From the NCBI GenBank assembly GCA_963402885.1, contig OY727095.1, positions 35,159,001 to 35,223,000 on the forward strand: DNA of 64,000 nt. The letters run 5' to 3'. This DNA is from Antedon bifida. Lineage: Eukaryota > Echinodermata > Crinoidea > Comatulida > Antedonidae. Every line of letters starts with the position of its first letter. Positions within the stretch are counted from its first letter, which is position 1. Below, piece by piece: positions 13,672 through 26,100 of the stretch. A program made the translations under genes and the position numbers. A model generated the notes under the pieces. That model did no database searches and had not been told where the DNA came from. It saw only the letters and a program-made list of their open reading frames with translations.

Positions 13672-14000
13672 GAAACCAATAAATATATATAATTGAGTTA
13701 TGACTTACGAACATGTGAAAACATAGCTACCAATTATATTACTACAGGGGATACGAGTTAAAGACACACGCACAGACCTTCGAATGTTAACGCTCCTGGA
13801 CTATTATCTCGACATTATGACGTTAAACCTACTATAATACAAATTATCTTATTATAATACCGCCGCGGTAAAAGTCAAGGTAATAAAAAAAAACGTATCT
13901 TAATTTAAAAGTTTGTTTTAAACGTAAAGTAGCACAAATATCGTGTTTTTCTTATACATAATTATACTCTGGTGCGTGACGCCTACGCGAAGTGTTAAAA

Positions 14001-14033
14001 TGACGTCACAGGTAAAGGTCAGTGTGACCTTTA
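14001..14033. promoter_or_regulatory. CRE plus nuclear-receptor palindrome upstream of CYP26-A
   Basis: TGACGTCA (14,001-14,008) is followed after four bases by TAAAGGTCA-GTG-TGACCTTTA (14,013-14,033), a perfect inverted repeat with 9-bp arms and a 3-bp spacer. The core AGGTCAnnnTGACCT is the canonical IR3 site for dimeric steroid-type nuclear receptors. An overlapping AGGTAA-AGGTCA gives a DR0-like arrangement. It lies about 800 bp upstream of the start codon. The sequence match is exact. Which receptor binds it, if any, is unknown. Confidence 0.5.
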
Positions 14034-14493
14034 GGTGCAGTAAGTTATTACAAATTATCGATTTGACGCTTTTAAAAATATGTAACATTTATAATTCGAA
14101 CGTTAACACTATATAGGCATGTATAAAATTTACCGATACAGTACAAGTGAATGACTGATAAAACTACTAACTTTATAAAAACAATTTCAACTATAAAATT
14201 TAAGGGAGAATTCCCTTTTTACCCATATTATACTTTTATCAGATCAGGAAGGAGTCTGTAATTTTGCTGGTTCGTTTTTCCTTGGTTCCTCTGTTTAATA
14301 AGAGATGGCGCCCTAACTTGCTGTTCTCTCTAAACTCTGGCAATTCTCACTCTTAAAAAATCGTCCGTTTTAAAGTCCATCTCTTAAGTTATCATTATTT
14401 ATAATAATCATTATGAATAAATCATTTTGGAATGTCCGTAGAGAGTCAAAGGTTAAAGGCAATGCCCTTTACAACCAATTATGATACTCATGT

Positions 14494-14626
14494 TCACCTT
14501 TTCACCTTCCCGTCCTCCCTGTGACGTCATACTTTAGCTGGAAAGTGTGTGGCTGTGAATCACTGAGTATTGCACTGTGTTCTAATTGGTTGGAAGGATT
14601 GTGTAGTAGGCGTGGCTTTATAAATA
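14494..14626 (+). promoter_or_regulatory. Putative proximal promoter of CYP26 copy A
   Basis: In order: a direct repeat of TCACCT with a 2-bp spacer (14,494-14,507; AGGTGA half-sites on the minus strand, DR2 spacing as used by RAR/RXR, though the half-site is not optimal); a perfect TGACGTCA (14,522-14,529); an inverted CCAAT box (ATTGG near 14,585); GGCGTGGC; and a TATAAATA box at 14,619-14,626. Transcription would start near 14,650. The layout is promoter-like, and retinoid control is plausible for a CYP26 gene but unproven. Confidence 0.45.
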
Positions 14627-14834
14627 ATAAAGTTGAATTAAGTTAAGTGTCCCTTAAAAAAAGTCACAACAATCGCGAATATAAACACAACTCACTCATT
14701 TGATATCATTTACATGATTGTGAGCAGCTAGGAGGGAACGATATATGTTGATATTCTAACAAGGAAAACGTTACTGTACTCAGGATAGGAAAACACATCA
14801 TTTTCTTCTTTTATTTATCCTCACAGAATTCAAA

Positions 14835-17800
14835 ATGATGTTTGCAACGGGAAATGTGGAGCCAACCGGCAGTATTCTGATGCCTCTTATTCCAGTCATC
14901 GTTCCGTTTTTACTTATTTTTGCTATGAAATTTCTTTGGTCAAAATATCACGATACGAATTGCGACTCATCGTTTGCTGAACCCCTACCTGATGGTAGTA
15001 TGGGATGGCCGCTAGTCGGAGAAACTTTCCAGTTTTTATATCAGGTATGTTCATGTTTTTATGATGTACATAACCTCCATATGATACAAAATTATCATAA
15101 TTTGTACATTATTTTCAATAGACTTTCGTAAGCTTTCCAATGCTTGCTTCACTGAGCAAATATCACGGTAAACCTTTTAAACAGATAATAAGAGGATTGT
15201 TGAACACCAAGTTCAAAGAATTTAATTTTTTAGAATTTTTTTGTTATTGATAACAATAAATCTTTAAATAATAACAACTTAATGGTTCCTTTATGGTCTA
15301 TTTGTTTACAATGTGCATTACAATTCTATATACACTAAATCACCGAGTATAATTTACAAATATGTGTTGTTAAACGAAATTAAAAGAATTAAAAATAATA
15401 CTACCTTTAGCACAAAAATACACAAATTAACACGCATTATAGTGAACCGATTGAGATAAGTATTTTTTAGAAATCAATTTTTGTATTTTATTAATATTAA
15501 AACGAGAAAAAAGTATAACGTCTCTTTAACGTTTGTGTCAGTATGTGTTAAATGTTGTTACCTCATAAACAAGTTCCAGACACTGAAATGTTACTGGTAT
15601 GCAATTTAACGTGAAACATTATATATTTATGTATTTTAGTTGATTGAGAGATGCCTTACGACTAACAGACGACTATTTCCAAATTATGATCGTTTTGTTT
15701 TGTATCTTTATGCCTATATACATTTATTAGTCGATTCATTCGAAATCGTTAATTTTAAAAATTACAAAAAAAATCACACTTACATAATCGACTTTTGCTA
15801 AGTTTAAAGTAAACACGGATTTAAAGACTTTGTTATTACACTCAGGCTTATGAATACAATAGAAAATAAATACTTTCATTATTAAACTTATGCAATTGGG
15901 GGTTAAAAGTACAAATTTGTAGTACACCTTTATGATGTTAATTTGGTTTGTAAATAAATATCTTGTACACAATACAACTGACATATACTAATCTTCAAAA
16001 TATTTTAAGTATTTGAATTGTTTTCATATCACCGTATTATTCCATGTGGTTGGTTAGGAATGTGAATAATAGGGGTTTTATTATGTTTATTTTAAAAACA
16101 TTTTGTTTCCACTTAACTTTGCCTTTAAATAATATGGATCGGCAAGCCAGATAGATATTGTACAAACTTTTACGCGCGCGTTTAATAAATGATATAACTT
16201 TAACGTCATTTACTATGATAAAGCATGGTTCCCAAGGACGCAACGCAAGCAATGACTTTAACGCGCGCAATGCAAATGAATTGACCAATCCGTGGGTCAT
16301 CTCGATTGCGTTGCACTTACGTACTTGCGTTGTGTACCAAGTCTTAGACCGAAGTCTAAGGAAATCCTGCGCAATTTTAATTTGCGCAAATTATACAAAT
16401 TGCGCACAACATAATATGCCATACACGGTGACGTACAGCACGTACGATTTACACCCGCTAATGATACTGTTGTTAGGTATAATGATACTACTTCGTATTG
16501 ACGTCACATCCTAGGTATTCGATCGTGGTTAACTCCTGTAAATTTCGGCAAATAAATAAATTGACTTTGTAATACAAATAGGAATATATAGTATTGTTAT
16601 ATTTAATATAAATTAAATTATAATTAAATATAAATTACTGTACTGCGTTTTAAAAATTTGAAATAAAAAAAATGTAATACATTATTAGGCCTTAAAATAT
16701 ATAGGCCTACATAATGCACGTGCTACAAAACAACCTATATAATTTTGAACTTATTAACTCTAACACGTGATATATCAGGCTGGTTGAGTATAGCATTTAA
16801 ACTAAAATGTCGTCATTAGTTAATACGTTTTTAACTTTTCCGTTCGGAGTGTTATAATGAAAACACTGTCTCAAACGGGTCGAACCGTGACACACATTGA
16901 CAACGTTCTGTTTTTTACATTTAATATATTACATGATGATGATGAGTATACAATTATACGTTACCGATTGATAAAATAATACTACAACCCTACACCATTG
17001 AAGTGTACTGTATACATTCAATGTTTTTAGTCACACGCACTCACGCGCTCGAGTCACACGACGATCATTATGATTGGTTCCCATTAGACACGCAATTCAG
17101 GGACTTAAGCGCAACATACTTGATTTGACCAATCACAAGCGATCATACAACTGTCGCTTGTGATTAGTTCTCGCTTGTGATTGGTTCCCACTAGACACGA
17201 AATACAAGGACTTAAGCGCAACATACTTGATTTAACCAATCACAAGCGATGGACCATACAACTTGTGATTGGTCAACTCGTTTGCGATTGTGATTGGTTC
17301 TCACTAAGAGAAGCGTAACGCAAGCGAGTTGACCAATAACAAGTGATAGTTAGAATAATCGTTGTATTGTTACACGCTTGAAGTGGGTTGATGATGGTTT
17401 ACAATACATTTTTCTGGTCTATGATTAAATTTTAAATATTTTTTCTGTTTTACAGAGTGTTGATTTTTACAAGAATAAATTTGCCAAACATGGACGGGTT
17501 TTCAAAACACACATTCTTGGCAAGCCCATTATCCGAATTTACGGGGCGGAGAACTTGCAGAAGATCTTCCAGGCCGAGAACGAATATCTATTTCCATCGT
17601 TACCGAAGTCAGCGTCGGTAATACTCGGAACACACGTTCTAAGCCAGGCTGTCGGAGAACGACATACAGCAATGCGTCGAAAAGTCTTACGTGCGTTTAG
17701 ACATTCTGTCCTGTCTATGTATGTACCAATCATTCATAGTGAAATAGCAAGAACGCTAAGTGGCTGGAGCAAACGACCGACTGTGGTCATGTACCATGAA

Positions 17801-19351
17801 CTTGGAGATTTGGTATTTAGGGTTGCCAGCCGAACTCTCTGTGGCTTCAACTATTCTCCTGAGGAGACAAGATCGTTGACAAGAACCTTCGAGACTATGG
17901 TGGATAACATGTTCAGTTTGCCTATTAATTTGCCCGGTTCCGGTTTAACCAAGGTAACACACCAGTATATTCTCTTTCGATTATAATACAACATGCATAA
18001 GCCCACCTACAATATTTAAGACGCAAATCCTGCTTGCAAATATTGAAGACAAAACCACAACGCCTTAAAATAAATAAAACAATTACTATACATATTTATT
18101 ACGTATGTTTTATACTTAGAAATGACTATTTATTATTACATATTTTTCTTAAAGGCAAAGGCAGCCAGAAAAGTACTCGTGGACAAGATCAAGAGCAAAG
18201 TAGAAATGAAGCGAGCAATGCCATTGACGGGTGATCACAACGACGCATTATCCAAACTAATGGAGTACATTGAGGACGACGAAGATGACAGCCAACTGAC
18301 CAACGAACAGATCATGGCAGTTGCCGTTGAGCTTCTCTTTAACGGCTACTCAACCTCAACCAGTGCTGCTACGATGCTTGTGTTAAACCTTACGAAATAT
18401 CCGGAAATCGTCGAAAAGATGCGAGAGGAGCTTGTGGAGCATGGACTCATGGACACCAGCCGTCCTCTGGAATTCGAAGAGATACAAAAATTAAAGTACC
18501 TTAACTGCGTCATCAAAGAATCATTACGTATGTCGCCACCAGTCGGAGGCGGGTTCCGAGAAGTCAAAAAGACTTTTATATTGGAGGTAAGAAATTACTA
18601 CTAATGCATGTAACACTGTATAAACCAATAATAATACTATGTAGGTCACGACAAAACGGCAAATCGAGAATAATGACAATAACCTTCCTTTAAATATTCT
18701 TCTCAAACCTTACAACCACAAACCCCCACATAAACAGCAGGCGTAAATGAACTGTGTTCCTGTCAGTAAGCTGTAGCCACTAACGGGAGAAATATGATAT
18801 ACATTACTCATCATTTACTCGCCACCTGTTCACACATGTTTCTGGCATCACGACGTAATTCTTCTATGATGTAACTACAGTGTACGCGTGATGTAATAAC
18901 ATTTTTTTTAATGTTTTAGGGAAAGCAGATTCCGAAAGGATGGACAATTCTCTGGAGTATTCGAGAAACGATGTCACATTCGACTATCTACACGAAAGGG
19001 GAGGAATTTGATCCGGAAAGATTTAACAGCGAAAGAAAGGAAGACAAAATTGGCAGCAGACATAACTACTGCGTGTTCGGAGGCGGATCGCGCGGTTGCA
19101 TTGGCAAACAATACGCGTTACTTTTCCTCAAATTATTAGCGATCGAGTTGGTTCGTAGTTGCCAATGGGAAAGGGAAACAGGGGGGGAAGATCACATGAC
19201 ATACTTGCCAGTTCCACGTCCGACAGATGGTCTTTTATTGAAGTTTTCAAAGAAAGATAAACTTGATGCAAATTCGAATGTCCAGTGTTATGTCCATGTG
19301 GATGAAATTGGTCCGAACAGCCGAGTGGACTCCCCACCTACGTTAGTTTAA
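14835..19351 (+). CDS. CYP26-family cytochrome P450 (retinoic acid hydroxylase), copy A
   Basis: Coding exons are 14,835-15,044, 17,456-17,953, 18,155-18,586 and 18,920-19,351, all introns phase 0, giving 523 aa. CYP26 enzymes hydroxylate and inactivate all-trans retinoic acid in the endoplasmic reticulum. Visible features: a membrane anchor near residues 15-37, a proline-rich hinge (PLPDGSMGWPLVGE), an ExxR motif (E358, R361), PPVGGGFR after it, a PERF motif (FDPERF) and the heme loop FGGGSRGCIG with Cys440. The spacing and SLPIN-PGSG block match CYP26 rather than other P450 clans. The I-helix reads FNGYSTSTSAAT, so the usual acid before the conserved Thr is Ser302. A strong 3' splice site (CCTCACAG, exon from 14,827) sits eight bases before the ATG, implying a 5'UTR intron. 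A second ATG follows directly. The C-terminal tail after the heme domain is somewhat long. Confidence 0.93.
16222..16346. mobile_element. CCAAT-hairpin MITE, copy 5
   Basis: The ends ATGGTTCCCAAGGACG and TTGTGTACCAAGTCTTA are inverted. The internal blocks ACGCAACGCAAGCAATGA and TTGACCAATC identify the family. It lies within intron 1 of CYP26 copy A. Confidence 0.65.
17071..17350. mobile_element. Compound CCAAT-hairpin MITE array
   Basis: At least three incomplete units lie head to tail. The left unit and a second copy share ACTTAAGCGCAACATACTTG followed by ACCAATCACAAGCGAT, and a third partial unit (GCGAGTTGACCAATAACAAG) follows. It begins about 100 bp before exon 2 of CYP26 copy A. The arrangement suggests nested insertion or local duplication. 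Confidence 0.6.
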
Positions 19352-19453
19352 TAGCCATCCTATGCGCGTGTTAGAATCACTTGTATTTTAAATTATCGTT
19401 TTCTTTTATCCTGTCTAAAATTGAAAAAAAATGTAGATAAAATGAACAAAGAT

Positions 19454-19459
19454 AATAAA
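19454..19459 (+). terminator. Poly(A) signal AATAAA of CYP26 copy A
   Basis: An exact AATAAA about 100 bases after the stop codon at 19,351, in AT-rich sequence. It is the first such hexamer downstream of the stop. Confidence 0.6.
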
Positions 19460-21038
19460 GCGTTCGCTTGTCAAGCCTTGTTCATAAAACGTAAAACGAT
19501 AAATCACTCCATCGTTTTCATTCTTCTACAAATGGTTTGGTAACCATTTCTTTATACTGTCAGGTATATTTATTATTATTATTTATAACTTTGCGTTCCT
19601 ATTATTACTGTACTCCTCAGGGAATTTATTTAGGGAAATTTAATTTCTCCATTGGAAATTTAAAACACTTTAAATCAGGTATTGCATGTGGTTTTGCAAT
19701 TTTTACAATGACATTCTACAGATCATTATAAATTCAATTCTAAAAACCCTTCTTTCTCATTGACAAGTTTTCTTACATGTAAATATAAAAGTGCGTACAT
19801 TTATATACGCGTCCGTGCGCAGCGCGAAGTCATGCGCAGACTATTTTTATTACATCTGTACAGTGTCGTGATGTTAAATTGTTAATACAAACAAAAATGT
19901 ATTATACATTATATTTTATTCCATTTGTATTAATTTATTTGTTGTGATAAACAATATTGATAAAGGAAAAAGTTTATTATTGTAAATAGGATATGTGTAT
20001 GAACCAAAGTACTTTTACGGGTTTTTTGTATAATAAAAAATGTACATTGATCGAGAAAAAAAAAATTTAAATATGCTGGGTGGCTAAGCTGGGTGGCTAG
20101 GCCTGGTGGTCAGGCTGGGTGGCCAGGCCGGGAGGCAAAAGGCCAGGTGACAACGGGCCTGAATCCAGGTGTATCCACATCAACGGTCACATATGTTTTG
20201 ATGTGGATAATAATGTTAATCGAATACATATTCAAGAATTATAAATATAAATATATATATATACCCCTATTATGCAAACTGGTGTGAATATGCAAGTATT
20301 TAATTTGCATGCAAGGTAACGTGTGTAGAAATAACAATAAAGAAATACTATAATAATGAGGCGACTAAGAGTGGGAGAGGTCGCATATTAATTGAAAGGA
20401 GATGTTATTAAAATAAATATTAATTCTCGTTTGACCTGAAAATATTTCAGTTTTAAAAATGGTATCCGTAAATATTATCGTATTGAGTTTGCATGCTTCT
20501 TTTTTATACGTTTGTTTTTTATTTTTAGATAAAAACATTATTTTAAACGAGTGTCAATGGATTTGACGATCACGTGTTCCGTATACGTGCAAATCTAGGT
20601 GTAGCCTAACTACTTCATTTTGTAGTAACCCCCTCTCACACCCCCGCTCCCCTAAAAGAAAACTTGGCACTGTGTATACCGGATGTGACGAAGAATCAAA
20701 TATTCTTAATTCAAGTGCTGGTTATTCAATTCGATTTTTTGAAATGTTATTATAGGCTACTAAAACTTGTTAGTGGTGTGTATTTTTGTACTTATTATGA
20801 AGAACGATCTTAATGTATGTATATATTGAGATTTTTAAAATTTACTATTTTATAATGTCTACCTTGCCTGGGAACAGCTTTGTAAAATGTATAATGTGTG
20901 TAGGCCTACAACAGGTGAAGCCCACAAACCGTAATATTCTCAAAATACTACCCTTTTAAGAGAAATAATCCCCTATGCTAAACCAATACCTTTTAAAAAC
21001 ATAGAGAAAACCTTGGTTGTCATTAAGATTGATACATT

Positions 21039-21121
21039 TTACATTACGTCGTGGCGTTACATTACGTCATGGCGTTACATTACGTCATGGCGTTACATTA
21101 CGTCATGACGTTACATTACGT
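21039..21121. repeat. 18-bp tandem repeat containing TTACGTCA
   Basis: Four full 18-bp units (TTACATTACGTCATGGCG and variants) and an 11-bp partial unit. Units 2-4 each contain TTACGTCA, a common variant of the bZIP/CRE site, at fixed 18-bp spacing. It lies between the two CYP26 paralogues. Confidence 0.9.
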
Positions 21122-21329
21122 ATGATTATGAACAGCTGTGGGGAATACTTGAATATTTGTTGTTTAAAACAGGTTCTCGGATTGGGAACAAGTGTAGTTG
21201 GTAATGAGTAAACAATTACTGTTTTTGTTTTCGGGTTTGAATATTTAAAACACGATCATGTATAGTGCAATAAAGGTCAACGATATATTGATTATTTGTG
21301 TTTACTCTCATTCAAATGTGTCCACTTGG

Positions 21330-21572
21330 TTGTTGATGATGATGACGACGACGACGACGACAAATGTATCCACGTAGTTGATGACGATGATGATAATGAA
21401 GATAATGAAGATGATGATGACGGTGATGATGATAACGGATGATGAGGACGAGGATGATGAGGACGAGGATGATGAGGACGACGACGAGGATGACGGTGAC
21501 GGTGATGACGACGACGAGGCGGCGACGACGACAACGACGAGGACGACGACGACGACGATGATAATGATGATA
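21330..21572. repeat. GAT/GAC/GAG trinucleotide microsatellite
   Basis: About 240 bp of imperfect GAT, GAC and GAG triplets. It produces long open frames on both strands (Asp-rich or Ser/His-rich) that are artefacts of the repeat. Confidence 0.9.
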
Positions 21573-21720
21573 TAATTGTAAATAGATAATATGAGTATGT
21601 ATTTGTAAAATTAAATGAACACATTTTAGGCCTATTTCAATTCAATATTAATACACGTCTCCTACTTCAGTTTTCGAGAATTTTGACAGTGATAAGGTAA
21701 GTGAATTACAATTAAAAGAT

Positions 21721-21854
21721 ACAGCGTTTGGCCTAGCATAAACTATGCTTATATTACTAAAGATACAACGTTTGGCCTAGCATAAACTATGCTTACAACG
21801 TTTGGCTTAGCATAAACTATGCTTACAACGTTTGGCCTAGCATAAACTATGCTT
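21721..21854. repeat. 30-bp minisatellite, four copies
   Basis: Units at 21,721-21,750, 21,765-21,794, 21,795-21,824 and 21,825-21,854. The first is separated from the rest by 14 bp. Each holds the palindrome AGCATAAACTATGCT (6-bp arms, 3-bp centre). Confidence 0.92.
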
Positions 21855-22785
21855 ATATTTTTCAGACATAGTAAAATCAAAGTAAATAGTTAACTGGAAC
21901 TATTAGTCTTTCATAATATCAATAATACTTAAAAAGAGACTTACAAATTCAATGTGATTCTGTTTCCTAGGCGTTTTCTGTACTAAAAACAAAAACACCT
22001 GTGTGCATAATGCAGTCGCGCGCCCCCAATGCGAGAGAAAATTACGAACCTAAAGGGGGCGCTAAACTTTATTTTCCCAATGTCTGATCTTGTTTTATTT
22101 GGTTTAACTTTTTATTTTCATTGCTTAATTACTAGGCCTACTTGTGGCAGATTAAACATAATCATAATATAATGTCACGTCGTACGTAGATATACATTTT
22201 ACGCTTAAATTCTTCCATAATGCACTAGTCCTCAATACATGAGATAATAATAAAAATAAAATTCAAACATTACCGATATTAAAGTAGGCCAATAATTAAT
22301 TCTGAATTAATGTACACAGTATGTACGAAAAAGATAGATAATAGAATAGATAGAAATAATAAAGTGTTTACATTTGGGCTAGTCTATTGGAAATGTTTGT
22401 TTATAGGTTATGCCTATAACACGTTACTTGTCCCCATTGCCTGGAGATAGAAATAAGTATTAGTTGATTCAAAAGATAACAACTATTTCCCATTATTATT
22501 GTCCTATTATCTAGCATGCATATTTCCCATTCTTAGGGTATGCTGTTATTGCTTGTGCCAGTGGGTAATTTATCCCTTTAGAGTGGGATTGTTATTAAGA
22601 AATAAAGTATTTATTTTACGATGTCATTCATAGCATATCGCTTAGTTTTAAATAGTATAACCTGACGCGCATCAAGGCCAGTAATTCATTATTTATATGC
22701 AGTCAAATTTATTAATTTTAGCATCACTATTTAATGCGACCAGACACCAGTGCTAATATTATTGTATATAATTATTCCACCATTG

Positions 22786-23142
22786 TGACGTCATGAGGTG
22801 AATGCACTTCTATATTGTATAGAGACAAATTGTTTCCCCCACTGTGAAAGAGTTAGTTAGTTACATTTCCAATGATATAACAATATTTCAAGCTACCAAT
22901 TGGATGGCTATCCTTGAATAGATAAAGGAGACAAATTTATCGGTACAATTCGTATTGTTGAGAAAGCAGTGACCATGGATTTCTGTATAATAGGGTTTTC
23001 TGCATTTTTTTCATGCATGAAGACATAATTATCAAAACGCATAGAACAACACGCAAAATATTCTAGTAGATGCAATAAGATTTGTGAGCTTATCCAAAAT
23101 ATCGCATTTAATCATTCAATTTTGAATCACGAGGTATAAATA
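22786..23142 (+). promoter_or_regulatory. Putative promoter of CYP26 copy B
   Basis: A perfect TGACGTCA at 22,786-22,793 in the context TTGTGACGTCATGAGG, a CCAAT box near 22,896 (CCAATTGG) and a TATAAATA box at 23,135-23,142. The same three elements in the same order precede copy A. The TATA box is only about 40 bp from the ATG, so a very short leader or a different start site is possible. Confidence 0.4.
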
Positions 23143-23180
23143 TATCCACTCACAGGCTAGCTGATGTATATTTACAGTAT

Positions 23181-26100
23181 ATGATGTTTTATTTAATATT
23201 CAGCTGGATTTCATCGTTCATCCAGTTAGTGGCACTGTTTCTGTTAGTGTATAGTCTGTTTCGCGCTATTCACTACTTTTGGAATCTTTATCACAGTCTG
23301 CAGTATGATAGTACATGTAAAGACCCGCTACCTGGCGGGGGCATGGGTTGGCCAATCATTGGTGAGACATTTCAACTAATACTAAAGGTAAGTGATAAAG
23401 TATCAGTTATTTTAACTTTTTGAGTGACTAAATGCATTAAAGATGATGATGATGATGATGACGATGATGATATTCGTATTAAACGAAACTTGTATGATGT
23501 ATTTATAAAGCGCGCGCGCACACTGGGCATGTCCATGTGATTATCTTAAAACAGTTGGTTAAACTAATTACAAAATGATGTAAAAATCATTGAAAAAATA
23601 TAAAATATGTATCTTTGCTTTTAAAAATAAATATAGATTTTATTTAAAATTTAAATGACTTTTCTTAAAACTGTATTTAAATAGGTGACCCATCAATTTC
23701 TGAGTTTGTGTACTTTGATCGTGACGCCTACGGTGTAGCCTATTTAATTGAACTTAACACCAATAACTTGTATTCTTCTATTCATCAAAGATTAGAGGAT
23801 TCAAATTGACGCCACTGGCGGCGGACACGCAGTGTCCTAAAAAATACAAAGTATTATATAAGTGTTATCATAACAATGGTTCCTAAAACTACCTATTGGT
23901 CCTGATACAAACACTGACATACTTTACGATTTACAATAAATATATCCTACTTAAGACAGACTATAGTTGTCCTATTTAAAAACGTTATCACAATGCTAGG
24001 CCTATCTCTACTTTTACAGTCATTGGTTTATAGCATTTTTTAACACTATTAAAAATACTACAAAAGATCGTCACTTAAACCCTCATGAGCCCGATTTTAA
24101 GTCTTTAAAATACAAAGATGCATAAACTTAACCTCTAAAAAAACTAGATCATTTATTTTTGGGTAATATACTCGACTCACCGTAATCATCGATAAATAAA
24201 GAATTAGCGATTTTGAGTTTAAAATACATCCCCTTGGTCTTAATTCTTTGCTTGTTTGTATGCGTTTTTATTAATTTTTAGACCTTCTAGCTTAAGTACA
24301 TGGGCTACACAATAACAGCATAATAACATTTAATAAAACCTCCTCTCAGTTGTGATATGTAATATTTACATTCAACCGAATGATATTTAATGATATAAAT
24401 AATAATTTGTGGTAAAGTTGATTTTACATTGATGCATGAACGTATACCTCTAAAAAACTGTGTCGACACTGGATAATTTATTTTTGGGTAATATACTCAC
24501 TTTCATCATCGATAAATAAAGAATTAGCGATTTTGAGTTTAAAATACATTTCCTTGTTCTTAGTTCTGTGCTTGTTTGTAAGCGCGCTATCCGAATAGTT
24601 TTTATTATTTTTTAGACCTTCATTTATCTATTTGATCAAAATCACATAAAACAAGTAAAAAGGTTCATGGATAAACCAGTATTAAAACAACATATCTTCT
24701 AGTCTAAATGAACATGGCCTACACAATAACACCATAATAATACTTAATTGAATCACAGTTGTGCTATATAATATTTACATGTAACCAAATGATATTTAGT
24801 ATTAAATAATAATGGTAAAGTTGATTTTACATTAGAACGCGTGGAATCTTTTTATTTGTTAGCGCAAGATTGAAGTAGAGTGAAGAATGACGTACATGGA
24901 AGAACTAGCTGGTTATTAGAGCTCTGTTAAATTGAATAATGTTGTGGATGATGATGATGTCATCAATACACCCACTTTGGGAATTAACAATCATTCATGA
25001 CTTATATTGGACCGATTGATGGATCAATTTATACTATAAAACACATCTACAAATGTTAATGTTGTCACATTTATATATACTGTAGCTCTTGTCACAATCA
25101 ACAGATGGTCCCAAAAGTCCTTAAAAATAAAGATGGGAGAATAACAGATTATGTATATCGTCATTTTTGTGTTTATTATTATGTTTTGTGTTATATTTCA
25201 GGGATCAAAATTTTACGAAGAACGTTTTAAGAAACATGGTAAAATATTCAAGACGCATGTTCTAGGGAAACCTATCATCCGGGTGTATGGAGCGGAAAAC
25301 CTGCAAAAAATATTCCAGTTGGAGAATGAAATTCTTGCACCGTCACTGCCGACCTCGACGCGTAGTCTCCTCGGACAACACGCGATAAGCGGGATGTTTG
25401 GCACGCTTCACGCAGTCGCTCGTAAACGCATAATGGAAGCGTTTCGTCACAGCGCTCTCGAGTCATATGTTCCTTCGATACAGAAGCAAATTGATGAAAC
25501 TCTAGAAAACTGGTGTTCAAAAGAAAAGGTGACCGTCTACCCAGAGATGCGTGAATTGATATTCCGTGTTAATGGTTCAACGTTATGTGGATTTAACTAT
25601 TCAAAAACTGAAATAATGAGTCTTACAGAAACATTTAAAGTGTTTTCCGACAATATTTTCTGCTTGCCAATTGATATTCCAGGATCGGGACTAAACAAGG
25701 TAACATTATACACCTTTATCATTCCTACAATTCTATTGTGGTAATCTAAACGTTTAAGTTTAAGGGGTCTCATATGTACATATTATTTGAAGACTTAATT
25801 TATTTTACTACTTAACGCGCGCGTACAAATTAAATAATTATAATGTTGTGTCCCTCCGCAGGGTGTGTCATGGGTGGTATTTACGACGGCAATACATTGC
25901 TAGAATAATATTAATATAATTTCAGGGCATGAAAGCACGAGAGATACTTTTGGAACGAATCGGAGCGAGTCTTAGGAAGAAGAGGGAATCGGACTCATTG
26001 GAAGACCGAACCGCATTAAGACTTCTTATGGAATACATGGACGAGACGAAAGATGATGTTGACGACAAGATCATTAAAGACGTCGTTTTAGAGCTCCTCT

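Larger units (their letters stand above)
1..14515. other. Long intergenic region without a recognised gene
   Basis: I recognise no protein or RNA gene here. Open frames are short, lack family signatures and often read through repeats. The region holds an inverted repeat near 1.1-1.2 kb, members of three MITE-like families (listed separately), a promoter-like block at 4,046-4,222, a five-copy 38-bp minisatellite at 10,384-10,584 and, at its right end, regulatory-looking palindromes upstream of the first CYP26 gene. The longest open frame (8,228-8,692, minus, 154 codons) shows no domain I can name and has no supporting splice context. Confidence 0.6.
15045..17455 (+). other. Intron 1 of CYP26 copy A
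   Basis: A 2.4-kb intron bounded by CAG|GTATGT and TTTTACAG|AGT. It holds two MITE insertions (16,222-16,346 and the compound 17,071-17,350) and a perfect TGACGTCA at 16,499-16,506. I see no further exon or RNA gene. Confidence 0.7.
19460..22780. other. Intergenic spacer between the two CYP26 genes
   Basis: No coding exon is recognised. It contains a G-rich stretch of GCTGGGTGGC-like repeats (about 20,078-20,140), an 18-bp array (21,039-21,121), a GAT/GAC microsatellite (21,330-21,572) and a 30-bp minisatellite (21,721-21,854). Confidence 0.65.

Noticed and set aside
21292-21624. Open frames of 65-110 codons over the GAT/GAC tract
   Set aside because: They are produced by the trinucleotide repeat on both strands and have no non-repetitive domain.
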